Source: Aquincola tertiaricarbonis (lineage in GTDB: Bacteria; Pseudomonadota; Gammaproteobacteria; Burkholderiales; Burkholderiaceae_C). Taken from it: 64,000 nt of DNA. Of the stretch, positions 38,643-50,036 are shown one piece after another (position 1 is the stretch's first letter; each line of letters opens with the position of its first letter). The stretch covers positions 62,001 to 126,000 of the forward strand of contig NZ_JZUE01000017.1 in the NCBI RefSeq assembly GCF_000969605.1, given 5' to 3'. The notes under the pieces were generated by a model. That model did no database searches, was not told where the DNA came from, and was given only the letters and a program-made list of their open reading frames with translations. The translations under genes were made by a program, and so were the position numbers.

Positions 38643-39556
38643 GCGCAGGCCTTGGCCGGCGCCGGGCCGCGGCGCAGCGCCACGGCTTCGTTGGCGATGA
38701 GCGCGGCCAGTACCAGGCCGCCGCCGCCCAGCACCGCCGGCGCGGGCGACTCGGTGGTGCCCAGCCAGGTCCAGGCCACGCCGAAGATGATCTCCAGCAG
38801 ACCCAGCAGCGAGGCCTCCGGCGCGCGCAGCACCTTGCCGGCGGCCACCGCCAGCACGCAGGGAATGGCCAGCTGAACCACGCCCAGCATCGACAACCAG
38901 CCGATGTCGCTGGCCGAGGCCTGGAACGGCAGCGACAGCGGCAGCGTGAGCACGGACGACAGCACCGCGCCGATCAGCACCGCCGGCGTCATGTCGCGCG
39001 GGCCGTCGGCCGCGGGCCCGGCCGCGGTGCGGGCATTGAGCTGCAGCAGCGTCCACATCGTGGCGCCGGCGATCGGCACGCTCAGCGCGACCAGCGTGCC
39101 CAGTGCATCGCGCCCGGTTCCACCGCCCACCTGCGAGCCGTACATCCAGGCCACGCCGATGCCGGCCACCACGATGGCGGCCCAGGTGCGGCCGGGCAGC
39201 CGCTGGCCCAGCACCACGCGCGAGATGAGCGCGGTGAACAGCGGCGCCAGCGACATCGTGATGAGCACGTTGGCCACGGTGGTCAGCGTGAGCGCCACCA
39301 TGAAGGAGGTGAACATCACCGTCCAGCACAGGCCCGACAGCCACAGCACCCGGCCGCCGTGGCGCACCTGTTGCCACAGCGGGCCGAAGCCTCGCTGCCA
39401 GCCCAGCAGCAGCGCGAGCGCCACCGCATTGGCGGCGCTGCGCCAGAAGGTCAGCTCGAAGCTGCCGGCGGTGTCGAGGTGGCGCGTGACCACCCCGGCG
39501 ATGCTCCACAGCAGCGTGACCAGCAGCATCGTGGCCACGGCCCGACGGTGCGTCAC
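38639..39556 (-). CDS. EamA/DMT-family transporter
   Basis: The 305-residue membrane protein has ten helices in two EamA repeats, starting MTHRRAVATMLLVTLLWSIAGVV. It lies 16 bases downstream of typA on the same strand and is coupled to the hydrolase gene. It is not closely similar to the other EamA protein in the window. Substrate unknown. Confidence 0.87.
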   Translation of the reverse strand: MTHRRAVATMLLVTLLWSIAGVVTRHLDTAGSFELTFWRSAANAVALALLLGWQRGFGPLWQQVRHGGRVLWLSGLCWTVMFTSFMVALTLTTVANVLITMSLAPLFTALISRVVLGQRLPGRTWAAIVVAGIGVAWMYGSQVGGGTGRDALGTLVALSVPIAGATMWTLLQLNARTAAGPAADGPRDMTPAVLIGAVLSSVLTLPLSLPFQASASDIGWLSMLGVVQLAIPCVLAVAAGKVLRAPEASLLGLLEIIFGVAWTWLGTTESPAPAVLGGGGLVLAALIANEAVALRRGPAPAKACA

Positions 39557-39572
39557 GACGACCGCGCCCGGA

Positions 39573-41402
39573 TCAGTTCGCTTCGCGCGAGGCGCGCTTG
39601 CGCTCGTGCTCGCTCAGGTGGCGCTTGCGCAGCCGCACCGACTTGGGCGTGATCTCCACCAGCTCGTCGTCCTCGATGAACTCCACGCCGTATTCCAGCG
39701 TGAGGTCGATCGGCGGCGTGATCTTGATCGCGTCTTCCTTGCCGCTGACGCGGAAGTTGGTCAGCTGCTTGGTGCGGGTGGCATTGACCACCAGGTCGTT
39801 GTCGCGGCTGTGGATGCCGACGATCATGCCTTCGTACACCGGGTCGTTCGGCTTGACGAACATGCGGCCGCGGTCGTCCAGCTTGCCCAGGGCGTAGGTG
39901 AAGATCTCGCCGGCGTCCATCGAGATCAGCACGCCGTTCTTGCGGCCGGCGATCTCGCCCTTGTGCGGCTCGTAGCCGTCGAAGATGTTGCTGATCAGGC
40001 CCGAGCCGCGGGTCAGGTTCAGGAACTCGTTGGAGAAGCCGATCAGGCCGCGCGCCGGAATGCGGTACTCCAGGCGCACGCGGCCACGGCCGTCCGGCTC
40101 CATGTTCACCAGCTCGCCCTTGCGCTCGCCCAGGGCCTGCATCACGCCGCCCTGGTGGGCTTCTTCCACGTCGGCCGTCACCAGCTCGATCGGCTCGCAC
40201 TTCTCGCCGTTGATTTCCTGGAACACCACGCGCGGCTTGCTCACGGCCAGCTCGTAGCCTTCGCGGCGCATGTTCTCCAGCAGGATGGTCAGGTGCAGTT
40301 CGCCGCGGCCGGCCACCTCGAAGATGCCGTCCTCGTCGGTTTCCTTCACGCGCAGCGCCACGTTGCTCTGCAATTCCTTCTGCAGGCGGTCCCAGATCTG
40401 GCGGCTGGTGACGAACTTGCCTTCGCGGCCGGCCAGCGGGCTGGTGTTGACGCAGAAGTTCATCGTCAGCGTCGGCTCGTCCACCTTCAGCATGGGCAGC
40501 GGCGCCGGGTTGGCGGGGCTGGTCACGGTCACGCCGATGCCGATGTCCTCGATGCCGTTGATCAGCACGATGTCGCCGGGGCCGGCTTCGGTCACCTGCA
40601 CGCGGTCCAGGCCCTGGAAGGTCAGCACCTGGTTGATGCGGCCCTTGACGGTCTTGCCGTCCGGGCCTTCCATCACCAGCACGTCCATGCCGGGCTTGAT
40701 GGTGCCCTGGCTGATGCGGCCCACGCCGATGCGGCCGACGAAGGTCGAGTAGTCGAGTGCCGAAATTTGAAGCTGCAGCGGCGCCTGCGGATCGCCCTTC
40801 TGCGGCGGCACGTGCTTGAGCACGGTGTTGAACAGGGCCGACATGTCGGGGCCCCACTGTTCGCCCGGCGCGCCTTCTTCCAGCGAGGTCCAGCCGTTGA
40901 TGCCCGAGGCGTACACCACCGGGAAGTCGAGCTGCTCGTCGTTGGCGCCCAGCTTGTCGAACAGGTCGAAGGCGGCGTTGATCACCGCGTCGGGCTTGGC
41001 ACCCGGCTTGTCGACCTTGTTCACCACCACGATGGGCTTCAGGCCGAGGGCCAGCGCCTTCTTGGTCACGAAGCGCGTCTGCGGCATCGGGCCTTCCTGG
41101 GCGTCGATCAGCAGCACCACGCCGTCGACCATCGACAGCGCGCGCTCCACCTCGCCGCCGAAGTCCGCGTGGCCCGGGGTGTCGACGATGTTGATGTGGG
41201 TGCCTTCCCAGCTCACGGCGCAGTTCTTCGCCAGGATGGTGATGCCCCGTTCGCGTTCGATGGCGTTGTTGTCCATCACGGTGTCGACGACCTTCTCGTG
41301 TTCGGCGAAGGTGCCGCTCTGGCGGAGCAGCTGGTCGACCATGGTGGTCTTGCCATGGTCCACGTGGGCGATGATGGCGATGTTGCGGATCTGCTTGGTC
41401 AT
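39573..41402 (-). CDS. typA: ribosome-associated GTPase TypA/BipA
   Basis: The 609-residue translational GTPase begins [20 protein letters not shown] (G1 at 12-20), with [31 protein letters not shown], the domain II beta barrel, EF-G-like domains and a lysine/arginine-rich C-terminus. BipA helps 50S assembly at low temperature. It follows truB by 11 bases. Confidence 0.97.
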   Translation of the reverse strand: MTKQIRNIAIIAHVDHGKTTMVDQLLRQSGTFAEHEKVVDTVMDNNAIERERGITILAKNCAVSWEGTHINIVDTPGHADFGGEVERALSMVDGVVLLIDAQEGPMPQTRFVTKKALALGLKPIVVVNKVDKPGAKPDAVINAAFDLFDKLGANDEQLDFPVVYASGINGWTSLEEGAPGEQWGPDMSALFNTVLKHVPPQKGDPQAPLQLQISALDYSTFVGRIGVGRISQGTIKPGMDVLVMEGPDGKTVKGRINQVLTFQGLDRVQVTEAGPGDIVLINGIEDIGIGVTVTSPANPAPLPMLKVDEPTLTMNFCVNTSPLAGREGKFVTSRQIWDRLQKELQSNVALRVKETDEDGIFEVAGRGELHLTILLENMRREGYELAVSKPRVVFQEINGEKCEPIELVTADVEEAHQGGVMQALGERKGELVNMEPDGRGRVRLEYRIPARGLIGFSNEFLNLTRGSGLISNIFDGYEPHKGEIAGRKNGVLISMDAGEIFTYALGKLDDRGRMFVKPNDPVYEGMIVGIHSRDNDLVVNATRTKQLTNFRVSGKEDAIKITPPIDLTLEYGVEFIEDDELVEITPKSVRLRKRHLSEHERKRASREAN

Positions 41403-41413
41403 GGAACGTTCTT

Positions 41414-42379
41414 TCAGGAAATCAGGCCCTGCACCTCGACGGGACTGAGCAGGCGGTCGGCGATCAATTCACCCGACGCAATGTGTGCGCTGCCGAGAAA
41501 CGCACTCGGCTGCGGGCCGTACACGCGCACGGCGGGCGCATCGGCCAATCGCACGCGCCGTCGCAGGCCGGTAAGGAAACGACCGGCTTCGTCTTCCGGC
41601 AAGGCCACGCAGGGCCAGTCCGAAAGCAGCCAGTCGACGGGCTTCAGCAGCGCTTCGCGGGCCGCCTCGTCGAGCGCCGCGAGTTGTTCAAGCGTGACCG
41701 CGTCGGCCACCCGCAGCGGGCCGCTGCCGGTGCGCCGCAATGCGGACAGGTGGGCGCCGCATCCCAGCGCCTCGCCGATGTCCTGGCCCAGCGTGCGGAT
41801 GTAGGTGCCCTTGCTGCAGCGCACGTCGATCACGAGCGTGTCAGCCTGCCAGTCGATGATGTCGATGGCGTGAATCGTCACCTGCCGCGGCTCGCGCTCC
41901 ACCTCGATGCCGGCGCGCGCGTATTCATACAGCGCCTTGCCGTCGCGCTTCAGTGCCGAGTGCATCGGCGGCAGTTGCGAGATGGGGCCGGTGAAACGCG
42001 CGCAGGCGGCTTCGATGGCTGCGCGGTCCACCGCCACCGGGCGCTGCTGCAGCACGTCGCCCTCGGCATCGCCGGTGGTGGTGGTGCGGCCCAGCGCCAG
42101 CGTCGCGCGGTAGGCCTTGTCGGCGTCCAGGCTCACCTGGCTGAACTTGGTGGCTGCGCCGAAGCACAGCGGCAGCAGGCCGGTGGCCAGCGGATCGAGC
42201 GTGCCGGTGTGGCCGGCCTTCTCGGCGCGCAGCAGCCACTTGGCCTTCTGCAGCGCGTCGTTGCTCGACAGGCCGACCGGCTTGTCGAGCAACAACACGC
42301 CATGCAGCGCGCGGCGCTGGATGCGCTGGCGGGCCGGGCGCGGGCCGCGGCGGGGGGCACTGCGTACTGCGTCGTCCAC
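41414..42379 (-). CDS. truB: tRNA pseudouridine-55 synthase
   Basis: TruB makes pseudouridine 55 in the T loop. The 321-residue product has [14 protein letters not shown], the catalytic Asp62 in [12 protein letters not shown], the thumb region with [15 protein letters not shown], and [16 protein letters not shown] choose the GTG start two bases after the rbfA stop, since no ATG fits. The operon order rbfA-truB supports it. Confidence 0.94.
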   Translation of the reverse strand: MDDAVRSAPRRGPRPARQRIQRRALHGVLLLDKPVGLSSNDALQKAKWLLRAEKAGHTGTLDPLATGLLPLCFGAATKFSQVSLDADKAYRATLALGRTTTTGDAEGDVLQQRPVAVDRAAIEAACARFTGPISQLPPMHSALKRDGKALYEYARAGIEVEREPRQVTIHAIDIIDWQADTLVIDVRCSKGTYIRTLGQDIGEALGCGAHLSALRRTGSGPLRVADAVTLEQLAALDEAAREALLKPVDWLLSDWPCVALPEDEAGRFLTGLRRRVRLADAPAVRVYGPQPSAFLGSAHIASGELIADRLLSPVEVQGLIS

Positions 42380-42381
42380 GG

Positions 42382-42744
42382 TCAATCCTTGGCCTGTTGC
42401 TCGTTGGCCTGGCGGATGAGCGCATTCAGCTCGGCCGCACGTTCTGTGGTGCGGTCGAACTGGAAGTGCAGCGTGGGCACGGTGTGGATCTGCAACCGCT
42501 TGAACAAGCCGTTGCGGATGAACCCCGCCGCCTCGTTCAGCGCGGCCTGGCATTCGTCCGGGTCGCCCACCAGCAGCGAGAAGCGCACCGTGGCGTGGGC
42601 ATAGTCGGGCGTGATGTCCACGCCGGTGACCGTCACCATGCCGATGCGCGGATCCTTCAGGTCGCGGATCAGCTCCGACACATCGCGCTGGATCTGGTCG
42701 GCGATCCGCAGGCTGCGGTTGGGTATCGCTTTCTTGTGTCGCAT
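42382..42744 (-). CDS. rbfA: 30S ribosome-binding factor A
   Basis: RbfA is a 120-residue KH-like factor needed for late 30S maturation and cold adaptation. [25 protein letters not shown] and [20 protein letters not shown] are typical. It sits between infB and truB as in most Proteobacteria. Confidence 0.95.
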   Translation of the reverse strand: MRHKKAIPNRSLRIADQIQRDVSELIRDLKDPRIGMVTVTGVDITPDYAHATVRFSLLVGDPDECQAALNEAAGFIRNGLFKRLQIHTVPTLHFQFDRTTERAAELNALIRQANEQQAKD

Positions 42745-42771
42745 GAGGTTGTCCTTGCGGCCCTACAAGCA

Positions 42772-42804
42772 CGAACCCCGCCACCTTGCGGGCGGCGGGG
42801 TTCG
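42772..42804 (-). other. stable hairpin between infB and rbfA
   Basis: CGAACCCCGCC (42772-42782) pairs with GGCGGGGTTCG (42794-42804), an 11-bp perfect stem with an 11-base loop, 20 bases after the infB stop. No U-tract follows, so a processing or stability element is likelier than a terminator. Confidence 0.55.
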
Positions 42805-42824
42805 GGTGAAGAAGCCCGCCGTTG

Positions 42825-45725
42825 TTACAGCGTACGCGCCACTTCCTTGATCTCGAAGAATTCGAGCTGGTCGCCCTCGGCGATGTCGTTGTAGTTCTTC
42901 AGCTTGACGCCGCACTCGAAGCCTTCCTTGACTTCGCGCACATCGTCCTTCATCCGCTTCACCGAATCGACCTCGCCGGTGTAGATCACCACGTTGTCGC
43001 GCAGCAGGCGGAAGCGCGCGTCGCGGCGCACCACGCCCGCGGTGATCATGCAGCCCGCGACCGTACCGATCTTGGACGCCACGAACACCGTGCGGATCTC
43101 GGCCGTGCCGATGACTTCCTCGCGTTGTTCAGGCGCCAGCATGCCGGTCATCGCCGCCTTCATCTCGTCGACCGCGTCGTAGATGATGTTGTAGTAGCGC
43201 AGGTCGACGCCGTTGTTCTCGGCCAGCTTGCGGGCGCCCGCATCGGCACGCACGTTGAAGCCCACGATGACCGCCTTCGAAGCGATCGCCAGGTTGACGT
43301 CGTTCTCGCTGATGCCGCCCACCGCCGCGTGCACGATCTGCACCTTGACTTCGGCGGTGCTGAGCTTCTGCAGCGATTGCGACAGCGCTTCCTGCGAGCC
43401 CTGCACGTCCGCCTTGACGATCAGCGCCAGCGTCTGCGCCTGGCCTTCGCCCATGTTCTCGAACATGTTCTCCAGCTTGGCGGCCTGCTGCTTGTTCAGC
43501 TTCACGTCGCGGTAGCGACCCTGGCGGAAGGTGGCGATCTCACGTGCACGACGTTCGTCGGACAGCACCATGAAGTCGTCGCCGGCCTGCGGCACTTCGG
43601 TCAGGCCCTGGATCTCGACCGGGATCGACGGGCCGGCCTCGTTGGTCGGCTTGCCGTCCTCGTCCAGCATGGCGCGCACGCGGCCATAGCTGGAGCCGGC
43701 CAGCACCACGTCGCCACGCTTGAGCGTGCCCGACTGCACCAGCACCGTGGCCACCGGGCCGCGGCCCTTGTCCAGCTGCGCCTCGATCACGATGCCCTTG
43801 GCCGGCGCTTCCTTGGAAGCGGTCAGCTCCAGCACCTCGGCCTGCAGCAGCACCTGCTCCAGCAGGTCGTCGATGCCCTGGCCGGTCTTGGCCGACACCG
43901 GCACGAACGGCGATTCGCCACCGAATTCTTCCGGCACCACCTGCTCGGCCACCAGCTCGCTCTTCACGCGCTCGAGGTTGGCATCGGGCTTGTCGATCTT
44001 GTTGACCGCCACCACCAGCGGCACGCCGGCCGCCTTCGCGTGGTGGATGGCTTCCTTCGTCTGCGGCATCACGCCGTCGTCGGCCGCCACCACCAGGATG
44101 ACGATGTCGGTGGCCTTGGCGCCACGGGCACGCATCGCGGTGAACGCCGCGTGGCCCGGGGTGTCCAGGAAGGTGATCATGCCGCGCGGCGTCTCGACGT
44201 GATAGGCACCGATGTGCTGCGTGATGCCGCCGGCTTCGCCTGCGGCCACACGGCTGCGGCGGATGTAGTCCAGCAGCGAGGTCTTGCCGTGGTCCACGTG
44301 GCCCATGACGGTGACCACCGGGGCGCGCGGCAGCAGCTCGGTGTCGACCGTGGCGTGCTCTTCCTCGAGGAAGGCTTCCGGGTCGTCCAGCTTGGCGGCC
44401 AGCGCCTTGTGGCCCATTTCCTCGACGAGGATCATGGCCGTTTCCTGGTCCAGCTGCTGGTTGATCGTGACCATCTGGCCCAGCTTCATCAGCTGCTTGA
44501 TCACCTCGGCGGCCTTGACCGACATCTTGTGCGCCAGGTCGGCCACGCTGATGGTCTCGGGCACGTGCACCTCTTGCTGCACGAACTCCGCCGGCGGCTG
44601 GAAGTGCGAGCCACCGCCGTCGTTGCGGTCGCGGCCACCACGGCCACGCGGCGCGCGCCAGCCCGGGCGGCCGGCGGCCGGCCCGTCGGTGCGGCCCTTG
44701 GCCGCGGCGCTGCGCTTCTTGGCGTCGTCGGCCCAGCTGGACGAGAGCTTCTCGGACTTGACCGACTTCTTCTCGCCCGGCTTGGCGCCCGGCGCACCGG
44801 CACCGGCGGGCGCAGGCGCGCCCGGCTTGGCGGCCGGCTTGTGGATGGTGCCCTTGATGGCGTTCTCGGCCGACACCGCCGGCTTCGGCGGCTCTTCCGG
44901 CTTCTTCGCGATGAGCACCTTCTTGGGCGCATTCATCATGGCGCGGATGGCCGCGGCTTCGGCTTCGGCGGCACGGCGCCGCTTCTCCAGGTCGAGCATG
45001 CGCTGCTTCTCCGCGGCGTCGGTGTCGGCGGCCTTGACCACGCGCAGGCCAGGCTTGGGGGCTTCCGCCGGCGCGGCGGGCTTGGCAGGCGCGGCGGCAG
45101 CCGGTGCGGGCGCAGCGGCGGCGGGCGCCGATGCCGGCGCAGGCGCCGGGCTCGGTGCCTTGGCGGCTGCGGCGGCGGCTTCGGCGGCGGCCTTGGCGGC
45201 CGCAGCTTCGGCAGCGGCCTTCTCGGCGGCTTCGCGGGCACGGGCCTCTGCGGCTTCGCGCTCGGCGCGCTCCTGCTCCTCGCGCTGGCGACGCTTCTCG
45301 GCCAGCTCTTCTTCCTGGCGGCGGAGCTGCTCGGCCTGCTGCTGGGCTTCTTCCTCGCGGCGCTGCAGTTCCAGCGCCTCGTCGACCGGCGCGGGTGCAC
45401 CTGCCTCTTCGCCGGCCGGCGCGTCGTCACGCTTGATGAAGGTGCGCTTCTTGCGCACTTCCACCTGGATGGTGCGGGCCTTGCCGGTGGAATCGGCCTG
45501 CTTGATCTCGCTGGTGCTCTTGCGCGTCAGCGTGATCTTCTTGCGGTCGCCGCCGGTGTTGCCGTGGCTGGTCCGCAGGAAGCCGAGCAGGCGTTCCTTG
45601 TCGGCGTCGGTGAGCTGATCGTCGGTGGAGACTTTGCGCACCCCGGCGGACTGCAGCTGCTCGAGCAGCGTCGCGGCCGGGCGGTTCAGCTCGGCGGCAA
45701 ATTGGGCGACGGTGGTCACTGCCAT
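42825..45725 (-). CDS. infB: translation initiation factor IF-2
   Basis: The 966-residue product has an N-terminal IF2-N domain ([23 protein letters not shown]), a long Ala/Lys/Glu/Pro-rich linker (about 120-360), a second IF2-N-type region near 390-420, the GTPase domain with [17 protein letters not shown] near 470, DTPGHAAF and NKIDKPDA, then the barrels and the fMet-tRNA-binding C2 domain. Start MAVTTVAQF; the upstream extension to 45821 is non-coding. The linker's repetitive codons cause the long spurious frames on the other strand. Confidence 0.97.
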   Translation of the reverse strand: MAVTTVAQFAAELNRPAATLLEQLQSAGVRKVSTDDQLTDADKERLLGFLRTSHGNTGGDRKKITLTRKSTSEIKQADSTGKARTIQVEVRKKRTFIKRDDAPAGEEAGAPAPVDEALELQRREEEAQQQAEQLRRQEEELAEKRRQREEQERAEREAAEARAREAAEKAAAEAAAAKAAAEAAAAAAKAPSPAPAPASAPAAAAPAPAAAAPAKPAAPAEAPKPGLRVVKAADTDAAEKQRMLDLEKRRRAAEAEAAAIRAMMNAPKKVLIAKKPEEPPKPAVSAENAIKGTIHKPAAKPGAPAPAGAGAPGAKPGEKKSVKSEKLSSSWADDAKKRSAAAKGRTDGPAAGRPGWRAPRGRGGRDRNDGGGSHFQPPAEFVQQEVHVPETISVADLAHKMSVKAAEVIKQLMKLGQMVTINQQLDQETAMILVEEMGHKALAAKLDDPEAFLEEEHATVDTELLPRAPVVTVMGHVDHGKTSLLDYIRRSRVAAGEAGGITQHIGAYHVETPRGMITFLDTPGHAAFTAMRARGAKATDIVILVVAADDGVMPQTKEAIHHAKAAGVPLVVAVNKIDKPDANLERVKSELVAEQVVPEEFGGESPFVPVSAKTGQGIDDLLEQVLLQAEVLELTASKEAPAKGIVIEAQLDKGRGPVATVLVQSGTLKRGDVVLAGSSYGRVRAMLDEDGKPTNEAGPSIPVEIQGLTEVPQAGDDFMVLSDERRAREIATFRQGRYRDVKLNKQQAAKLENMFENMGEGQAQTLALIVKADVQGSQEALSQSLQKLSTAEVKVQIVHAAVGGISENDVNLAIASKAVIVGFNVRADAGARKLAENNGVDLRYYNIIYDAVDEMKAAMTGMLAPEQREEVIGTAEIRTVFVASKIGTVAGCMITAGVVRRDARFRLLRDNVVIYTGEVDSVKRMKDDVREVKEGFECGVKLKNYNDIAEGDQLEFFEIKEVARTL

Positions 45726-45798
45726 TGTGAAGATCCTTGGAAAACGGGGGCGCGGGTGGCGTACTGGCGTTGGGCGATCAATCGATGTCCGTGAGGTG

Positions 45799-47277
45799 TC
45801 AGGCGGTGAACCAGTGTTCACGCGCCTTCATGATCAGCGCCTTGGCCTGGTCGGCATCCATGCCGGTCATGTCGGTGAGCTCGTCGACGGCCAGGTCGGC
45901 CAGGTCGTCGCGGGTGTGGACGCCGGCGTCCGACAACTTGGCGATCAGCTCGGAATTGAGGCCGTCGAGGTCGCGCAGATCCTGCGACACCTCCTCGACA
46001 CTCTCCTCGCGGGCGATCTCCATCGTCAGCAGGGCGTCCTTGGCGCGGGTGCGCAGCTCGGTGACGGTGTCCTCGTCGAAGCTCTCGATCTCGAGCATCT
46101 CCTGCATGGGCACGTACGCCACTTCTTCCAGGCTGGTGAAGCCTTCGGCGATCAGGATCTCCGCCACTTCCTCGTCGACGTCGAGCTTCTCGACGAAGAG
46201 CTTGCGGATCACGTCGCTCTCGGCAGCCTGCTTGGCCTGCGATTCCTCGGCGGTCATGATGTTGATGCGCCAGCCGGTGAGCTCCGACGCCAGGCGCACG
46301 TTCTGGCCGCCGCGGCCGATGGAGATCGCGAGGTTCTCCTCGTCGACCACCACGTCCATCGCATGCGGCTCCTCGTTCACCACGATCGACTGCACATTGG
46401 CCGGGGCCAGCGCGCCGATGACGAACTGCGCCGGGTCCTCCGACCACAGCACGATGTCCACGCGCTCGCCGGCCAGCTCGTTGGTCACCGCGTTGACGCG
46501 CGAGCCCCGCACGCCGACGCAGGTGCCGATCGGGTCCACGCGCTTGTCGTGCGACACCACGGCGATCTTGGCGCGCGAGCCCGGATCGCGGGCGCAGCTC
46601 TTGATCTCGAGCAGGCCCTGCTCGATCTCCGGCACTTCCTGGGCGAACAGCTCGATCATGAAACCGGGCGCGCTGCGCGACAGCATGATCTGGGGGCCAC
46701 GCACCGTGGGATCAACCCCTGCGATATAGGCCCGCACGCGGTCGCCGGTGCGCAGGTTTTCCTTCGGGATCATCTCGCTGCGCTTCAGGCGGCCTTCGAC
46801 GCGGCCACTCTCCACGATGATGTCGCCCTTGTCCAGCCGCTTGACGGTGCCGACGAAGATCTTCTCGCCACGGGCGAGGAAGTCGTTCAGCAGCTGCTCA
46901 CGCTCGGCGTCGCGGATCTTCTGCAGGATGACCTGCTTGGCGGCCTGCGCGCCGATGCGGCCGATGGGCACCGACTCGATCGGCTCCTCGATGTGGTCGT
47001 CGACCTCGATGTCGCCGATCTGCTCCTTCGCTTCGAAGAACAGGATCTCGGCGTCAGGGATCTGCAGGCCGGCTTCGTCCGGCACCACATGCCAGCGGCG
47101 GAAGGTCTCGTATTCGCCGGTGTCGCGGTCGATCTGAACGCGGATGTCCACCTCGCCGCCATGCAGCTTCTTGGTGGCGGAGGCCAGGGCCGCTTCGACG
47201 GCGCCGAACACGACGTCGCGCTCCACGCTCTTCTCGCGTGAAATCGCATCCACCAGCATCAACAGTTCGCGGTTCAT
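45799..47277 (-). CDS. nusA: transcription termination/antitermination factor NusA
   Basis: The 492-residue product has an N-terminal RNA-polymerase-binding domain (1-125), S1 domain (~135-200), two KH domains (~230-345, including [17 protein letters not shown]) and two C-terminal acidic repeats (~360-490). NusA controls pausing and termination. Its start overlaps the rimP stop. It may act on the leader hairpin of its own operon. Confidence 0.97.
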   Translation of the reverse strand: MNRELLMLVDAISREKSVERDVVFGAVEAALASATKKLHGGEVDIRVQIDRDTGEYETFRRWHVVPDEAGLQIPDAEILFFEAKEQIGDIEVDDHIEEPIESVPIGRIGAQAAKQVILQKIRDAEREQLLNDFLARGEKIFVGTVKRLDKGDIIVESGRVEGRLKRSEMIPKENLRTGDRVRAYIAGVDPTVRGPQIMLSRSAPGFMIELFAQEVPEIEQGLLEIKSCARDPGSRAKIAVVSHDKRVDPIGTCVGVRGSRVNAVTNELAGERVDIVLWSEDPAQFVIGALAPANVQSIVVNEEPHAMDVVVDEENLAISIGRGGQNVRLASELTGWRINIMTAEESQAKQAAESDVIRKLFVEKLDVDEEVAEILIAEGFTSLEEVAYVPMQEMLEIESFDEDTVTELRTRAKDALLTMEIAREESVEEVSQDLRDLDGLNSELIAKLSDAGVHTRDDLADLAVDELTDMTGMDADQAKALIMKAREHWFTA

Positions 47278-47885
47278 TCTTCTGGACCTCCATGCACCTC
47301 GGGCTGCACAGGAGCAGCCGGGCGACCTTTGAAATTGACGACGGGAACGAGCCGCGCTTCGCGCACCTCATCGAGCGTGAAGTCGAGCGCCGGCTGCGTG
47401 TCCGCCCCGGCGGCACCGGCCGCAGCCTTCGCCTTGCTCGACTTGCCGCCAGTCTTGGCGCCGGCGCGCAACGGCGCACCCGCGTTGTCGTCCAGCAGCA
47501 AGCGCCACCCACCGTCACGCGACATCAGGATGCCGCGATACTTTTTGCGCCCCTGGAAAGGCAGTTTCAACGTGATGTCGATCGCCTCGCCGGCAAACCG
47601 CTCATAGTCGGCCGACTTTTTCAAAGGCCGATCGAGCCCCGGCGACGAAACTTCCAATCGTGCGTATTCGACGTTCTCGACTTCCAGCAGATACTGCAAC
47701 TGCCGGGTGACAGCCTCACAATCCTCCACCGTCACGAACTCGGATGCACCCAAGCCCTCGGGGTAGGCGTGGCCCGCCACGCGGTCGATGGTGACGCGCA
47801 GCAACCCACCCCCCGTGCGTTCGAGGTCGACCAGGTCGTAACCCAGCCCAGTGACGGTACGTTCGACGGCAGACTGCCAAGTCAT
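47274..47885 (-). CDS. rimP: ribosome maturation factor RimP
   Basis: RimP binds the 30S subunit during assembly. The 203-residue product has the [19 protein letters not shown] core and an Ala/Gly/Lys-rich insertion at about 140-165 that makes it longer than the ~150-residue E. coli protein. No clear Shine-Dalgarno sequence precedes the ATG. It opens the rimP-nusA-infB-rbfA-truB-typA run. Confidence 0.94.
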   Translation of the reverse strand: MTWQSAVERTVTGLGYDLVDLERTGGGLLRVTIDRVAGHAYPEGLGASEFVTVEDCEAVTRQLQYLLEVENVEYARLEVSSPGLDRPLKKSADYERFAGEAIDITLKLPFQGRKKYRGILMSRDGGWRLLLDDNAGAPLRAGAKTGGKSSKAKAAAGAAGADTQPALDFTLDEVREARLVPVVNFKGRPAAPVQPEVHGGPEE

Positions 47886-47903
47886 CTAAGAAAGCGTTCG
47901 AGC

Positions 47904-47933
47904 AAAAAAAAAGGGCAGGAACAGAATCCGCCC
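47904..47933 (-). terminator. terminator-like hairpin in the rimP-nusA-infB leader
   Basis: On the minus strand GGGCGG (47933-47928) can pair with the CTGCCC-containing arm (47919-47913) around a 9-base loop, followed at once by nine U (47912-47904). The stem is short (about six pairs, one G-U) but the U-tract is the best in the window. It lies between the predicted promoter and rimP, so it would act as a leader attenuator rather than end an upstream gene. Confidence 0.55.
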
Positions 47934-47968
47934 GGTTGGGAGCACACGGTGTTTCCAGGGAAATGCGG

Positions 47969-47998
47969 ATTGTACTGCGGCAACCACGCTGCCGCCAA
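47969..47998 (-). promoter_or_regulatory. predicted sigma-70 promoter of the rimP operon
   Basis: On the minus strand TTGGCG (47998-47993) and TACAAT (47974-47969) are 18 bases apart; TACAAT matches the -10 consensus at five of six positions. A transcript would have a leader of about 75 bases containing the terminator-like hairpin. Confidence 0.55.
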
Positions 47999-48070
47999 GA
48001 GGTGAATCCGTCGGCCGGTAAGGCCATGCCAGAATCACGGCCCTTTCCTGACCTGAGCTACGGAGACACC

Positions 48071-48868
48071 ATGGGTTTTCTCGCCGGCAAGCGGCTGCTG
48101 ATCACGGGCGTGCTGTCCAACCGTTCCATCGCCTACGGGATCGCCCGGGCCTGTCACCGTGAAGGGGCAGAACTGGCATTCAGCTACGTCGGCGAGCGTT
48201 TCAAGGACCGGATCACCGAATTCGCGAGCCATTTCGGCTCCACCCTCACCTTCGATTGCGACGTCGGCAGCGACGAGCAGATCGACAGGCTGTTCGCCGA
48301 CCTGCGCAGCGCCTGGCCCGAAGGTTTCGACGGCCTGGTGCATGCCATCGGCTTCGCGCCGCGCGAGGCGATCGCCGGCGATTTCCTGGAAGGGCTGAGC
48401 CGCGAAGCCTTCCGCATCGCGCACGACATCTCCTCCTACAGCTTCCCCGCGATGGCCAAGGCCGCCGCCGGCCAGCTGCGCCCGAATGCCGCGCTGCTGA
48501 CGCTGAGCTACCTGGGCGCCGAGCGGGCCGTGCCCAACTACAACACGATGGGCCTGGCGAAGGCTTCGCTGGAAGCCAGCGTGCGCTACCTGGCCGCCGG
48601 CCTGGGGCCCAGGGGCTGGCGCGTGAACGGCATCTCGGCCGGGCCGATCAAGACGCTGGCGGCCTCGGGCATCAAGGGCTTCGGCAAGATGCTGGACGTG
48701 GTGGAGCAGAACGCGCCGCTGCGCCGCAACGTGACGATCGACGACGTCGGCAACGTCGCGGCCTTCCTGCTGTCCGACCTGGCCGCCGGCGTCACCGGCG
48801 AGATCACCTATGTGGACTGCGGCTTCAGCCGCGTGATGGGCGGGCTGGCGGAGACGCCGGCGGCCTGA
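48071..48868 (+). CDS. fabI: enoyl-ACP reductase (NADH)
   Basis: FabI performs the last reduction of fatty-acid elongation. The 265-residue short-chain dehydrogenase has [24 protein letters not shown] (cofactor loop), [29 protein letters not shown] with catalytic Tyr157 and Lys164, and [11 protein letters not shown]. It is monocistronic with a strong terminator. Confidence 0.96.
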   Translation: MGFLAGKRLLITGVLSNRSIAYGIARACHREGAELAFSYVGERFKDRITEFASHFGSTLTFDCDVGSDEQIDRLFADLRSAWPEGFDGLVHAIGFAPREAIAGDFLEGLSREAFRIAHDISSYSFPAMAKAAAGQLRPNAALLTLSYLGAERAVPNYNTMGLAKASLEASVRYLAAGLGPRGWRVNGISAGPIKTLAASGIKGFGKMLDVVEQNAPLRRNVTIDDVGNVAAFLLSDLAAGVTGEITYVDCGFSRVMGGLAETPAA

Positions 48869-48889
48869 CGGCGGCCCACGCCGGCGAAC

Positions 48890-48913
48890 AGGCGCCCCGC
48901 GGGGCGCCTTTTT
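48890..48913 (+). terminator. Rho-independent terminator of fabI
   Basis: The palindrome AGGCGCCCCGCGGGGCGCCT (48890-48909) runs into a five-T tract, 22 bases after the fabI stop. Confidence 0.9.
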
Positions 48914-48932
48914 CATGGGGCGGCGCGGCGGC

Positions 48933-49853
48933 TCACAGCGCCTGCAGGATCTCCTTGCGCTTGGCCTGGTATTCCTCTTCGGTCAGCAGGTTCTGGTCGC
49001 GCAGGCGCTTCAGGCTGCGCAGGCGCTGCTCCTGTTCCTCGTAGAAGCGTGCGTCGCGGGAGACGGGCACCGGCTGCACCGCCGGGCGCGGGGCGGCGGC
49101 GGCAGTGGCTGCCGGCGCGACCGGGGCGGCGGCCGGCGACACCGCCGCGGCCGCAGCGGCCGGCGTCACCCCGGCCGGCGCCGGTGCGGCCACAGCCGCC
49201 GGCGTGCCCAGCGCAAAGGCCAGCCAGTCCCCACGCACGCCGGTGGCCTCCGGGCTGGACACCTTCACCGCCCCGGCCGCGCCCCGGCTGCCGAAGCGGA
49301 ACTCCGGCAGGATGCGCGCGCCCCGGTACTGGTTGTAGAAGTCCAGCCGCGCCTCCTGCACCAGCAACTGCAGCGCCCCGCCCTGCACGAACAGGCGCGC
49401 GGTGATGCCGTAGGGCGTGCCCAGCAGGCCACCGTCGCGGCGCGAGGTGCTGAGCAGCAGCAGGTCGTCCTGCGGGCTGGCGACGGCCAGGGCATCGGCG
49501 ATCACCGCCGGCAGCGAGGCCAGCTCGTCCGTGCCGAACAGCGGCTCACGCTGGCTGCCGCGCTGCAGCACCACGCCCTGCATCCATTGACGCAGCACCG
49601 CGGCTGGAATGACCTGCGGATGCTCGTTCAGCGCCGCCGAGGTCTCGCGCTGCGCCAGCCGCAGCTCGGTGAACTCCGCCAGCTGCCAGTGGCGCCGTCC
49701 CGGCTTGGAAGTCGGGGCCGCTTGCTCCGAAGCGGCGGCCGTCGAGCGGCCGAACAAGGTGTCGAACACGCCGGCCTGCGCGGGGCCGGTGGCGGCCAGC
49801 AGGGCCGCGGTGCAGGCGAAAGCGGCGGTGCCGCGGGCGATCGGACGGTGCAT
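48933..49853 (-). CDS. secreted protein with a C-terminal SHOCT-like motif
   Basis: The 306-residue product has a signal peptide ending near GPAQA and a mature domain of unknown type. A Pro/Ala-rich linker (about 215-260) and a C-terminal EEQEQRLRSLKRLRDQNLLTEEEYQAKRKEIL follow, the short SHOCT-type helix pair. Two ATGs are possible; I take 49853 because AGGAG lies eight bases upstream, against two for 49859. It diverges from lamB and shares that regulatory region. Function unknown. Confidence 0.72.
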   Translation of the reverse strand: MHRPIARGTAAFACTAALLAATGPAQAGVFDTLFGRSTAAASEQAAPTSKPGRRHWQLAEFTELRLAQRETSAALNEHPQVIPAAVLRQWMQGVVLQRGSQREPLFGTDELASLPAVIADALAVASPQDDLLLLSTSRRDGGLLGTPYGITARLFVQGGALQLLVQEARLDFYNQYRGARILPEFRFGSRGAAGAVKVSSPEATGVRGDWLAFALGTPAAVAAPAPAGVTPAAAAAAVSPAAAPVAPAATAAAAPRPAVQPVPVSRDARFYEEQEQRLRSLKRLRDQNLLTEEEYQAKRKEILQAL

Positions 49854-49916
49854 CTGCATGTCTCCTAACTGTCGCGATGTTTTCAAAGTACACAACTACA
49901 CCTCACTACACGGCCA

Positions 49917-49929
49917 GTAGTCAAGCTAC
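49917..49929. promoter_or_regulatory. operator-like site 1, GTAG-N5-CTAC
   Basis: GTAGTCAAGCTAC has the same core as site 3 and differs outside it only at the left flank (A instead of T). It lies 64 bases upstream of the SHOCT gene start, next to the two ACTACA half-sites. Confidence 0.55.
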
Positions 49930-50036
49930 ATCTGGCCTCGTGCGCGCGAAGCGTAGCGCCCAGCTTTAGCCCTAGAGAACCGGGTATTCCCCGGTAATCG
50001 GCTTGTAACGCCGCCAGGAATTCCCGGATGGGCGGA

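Noticed and set aside
41402-41414. Separate promoter for typA
   Set aside because: Only 11 bases separate it from truB; read-through is more likely.
42822-45794. 990-codon plus-strand frame opposite infB
   Set aside because: It mirrors the infB reading frame codon for codon and is low-complexity His/Gly/Leu-rich; infB is certain.
47904-47933. U9 hairpin as terminator of a gene upstream of rimP
   Set aside because: The only upstream gene, fabI, lies on the other strand, so the structure must belong to the rimP leader if it acts.
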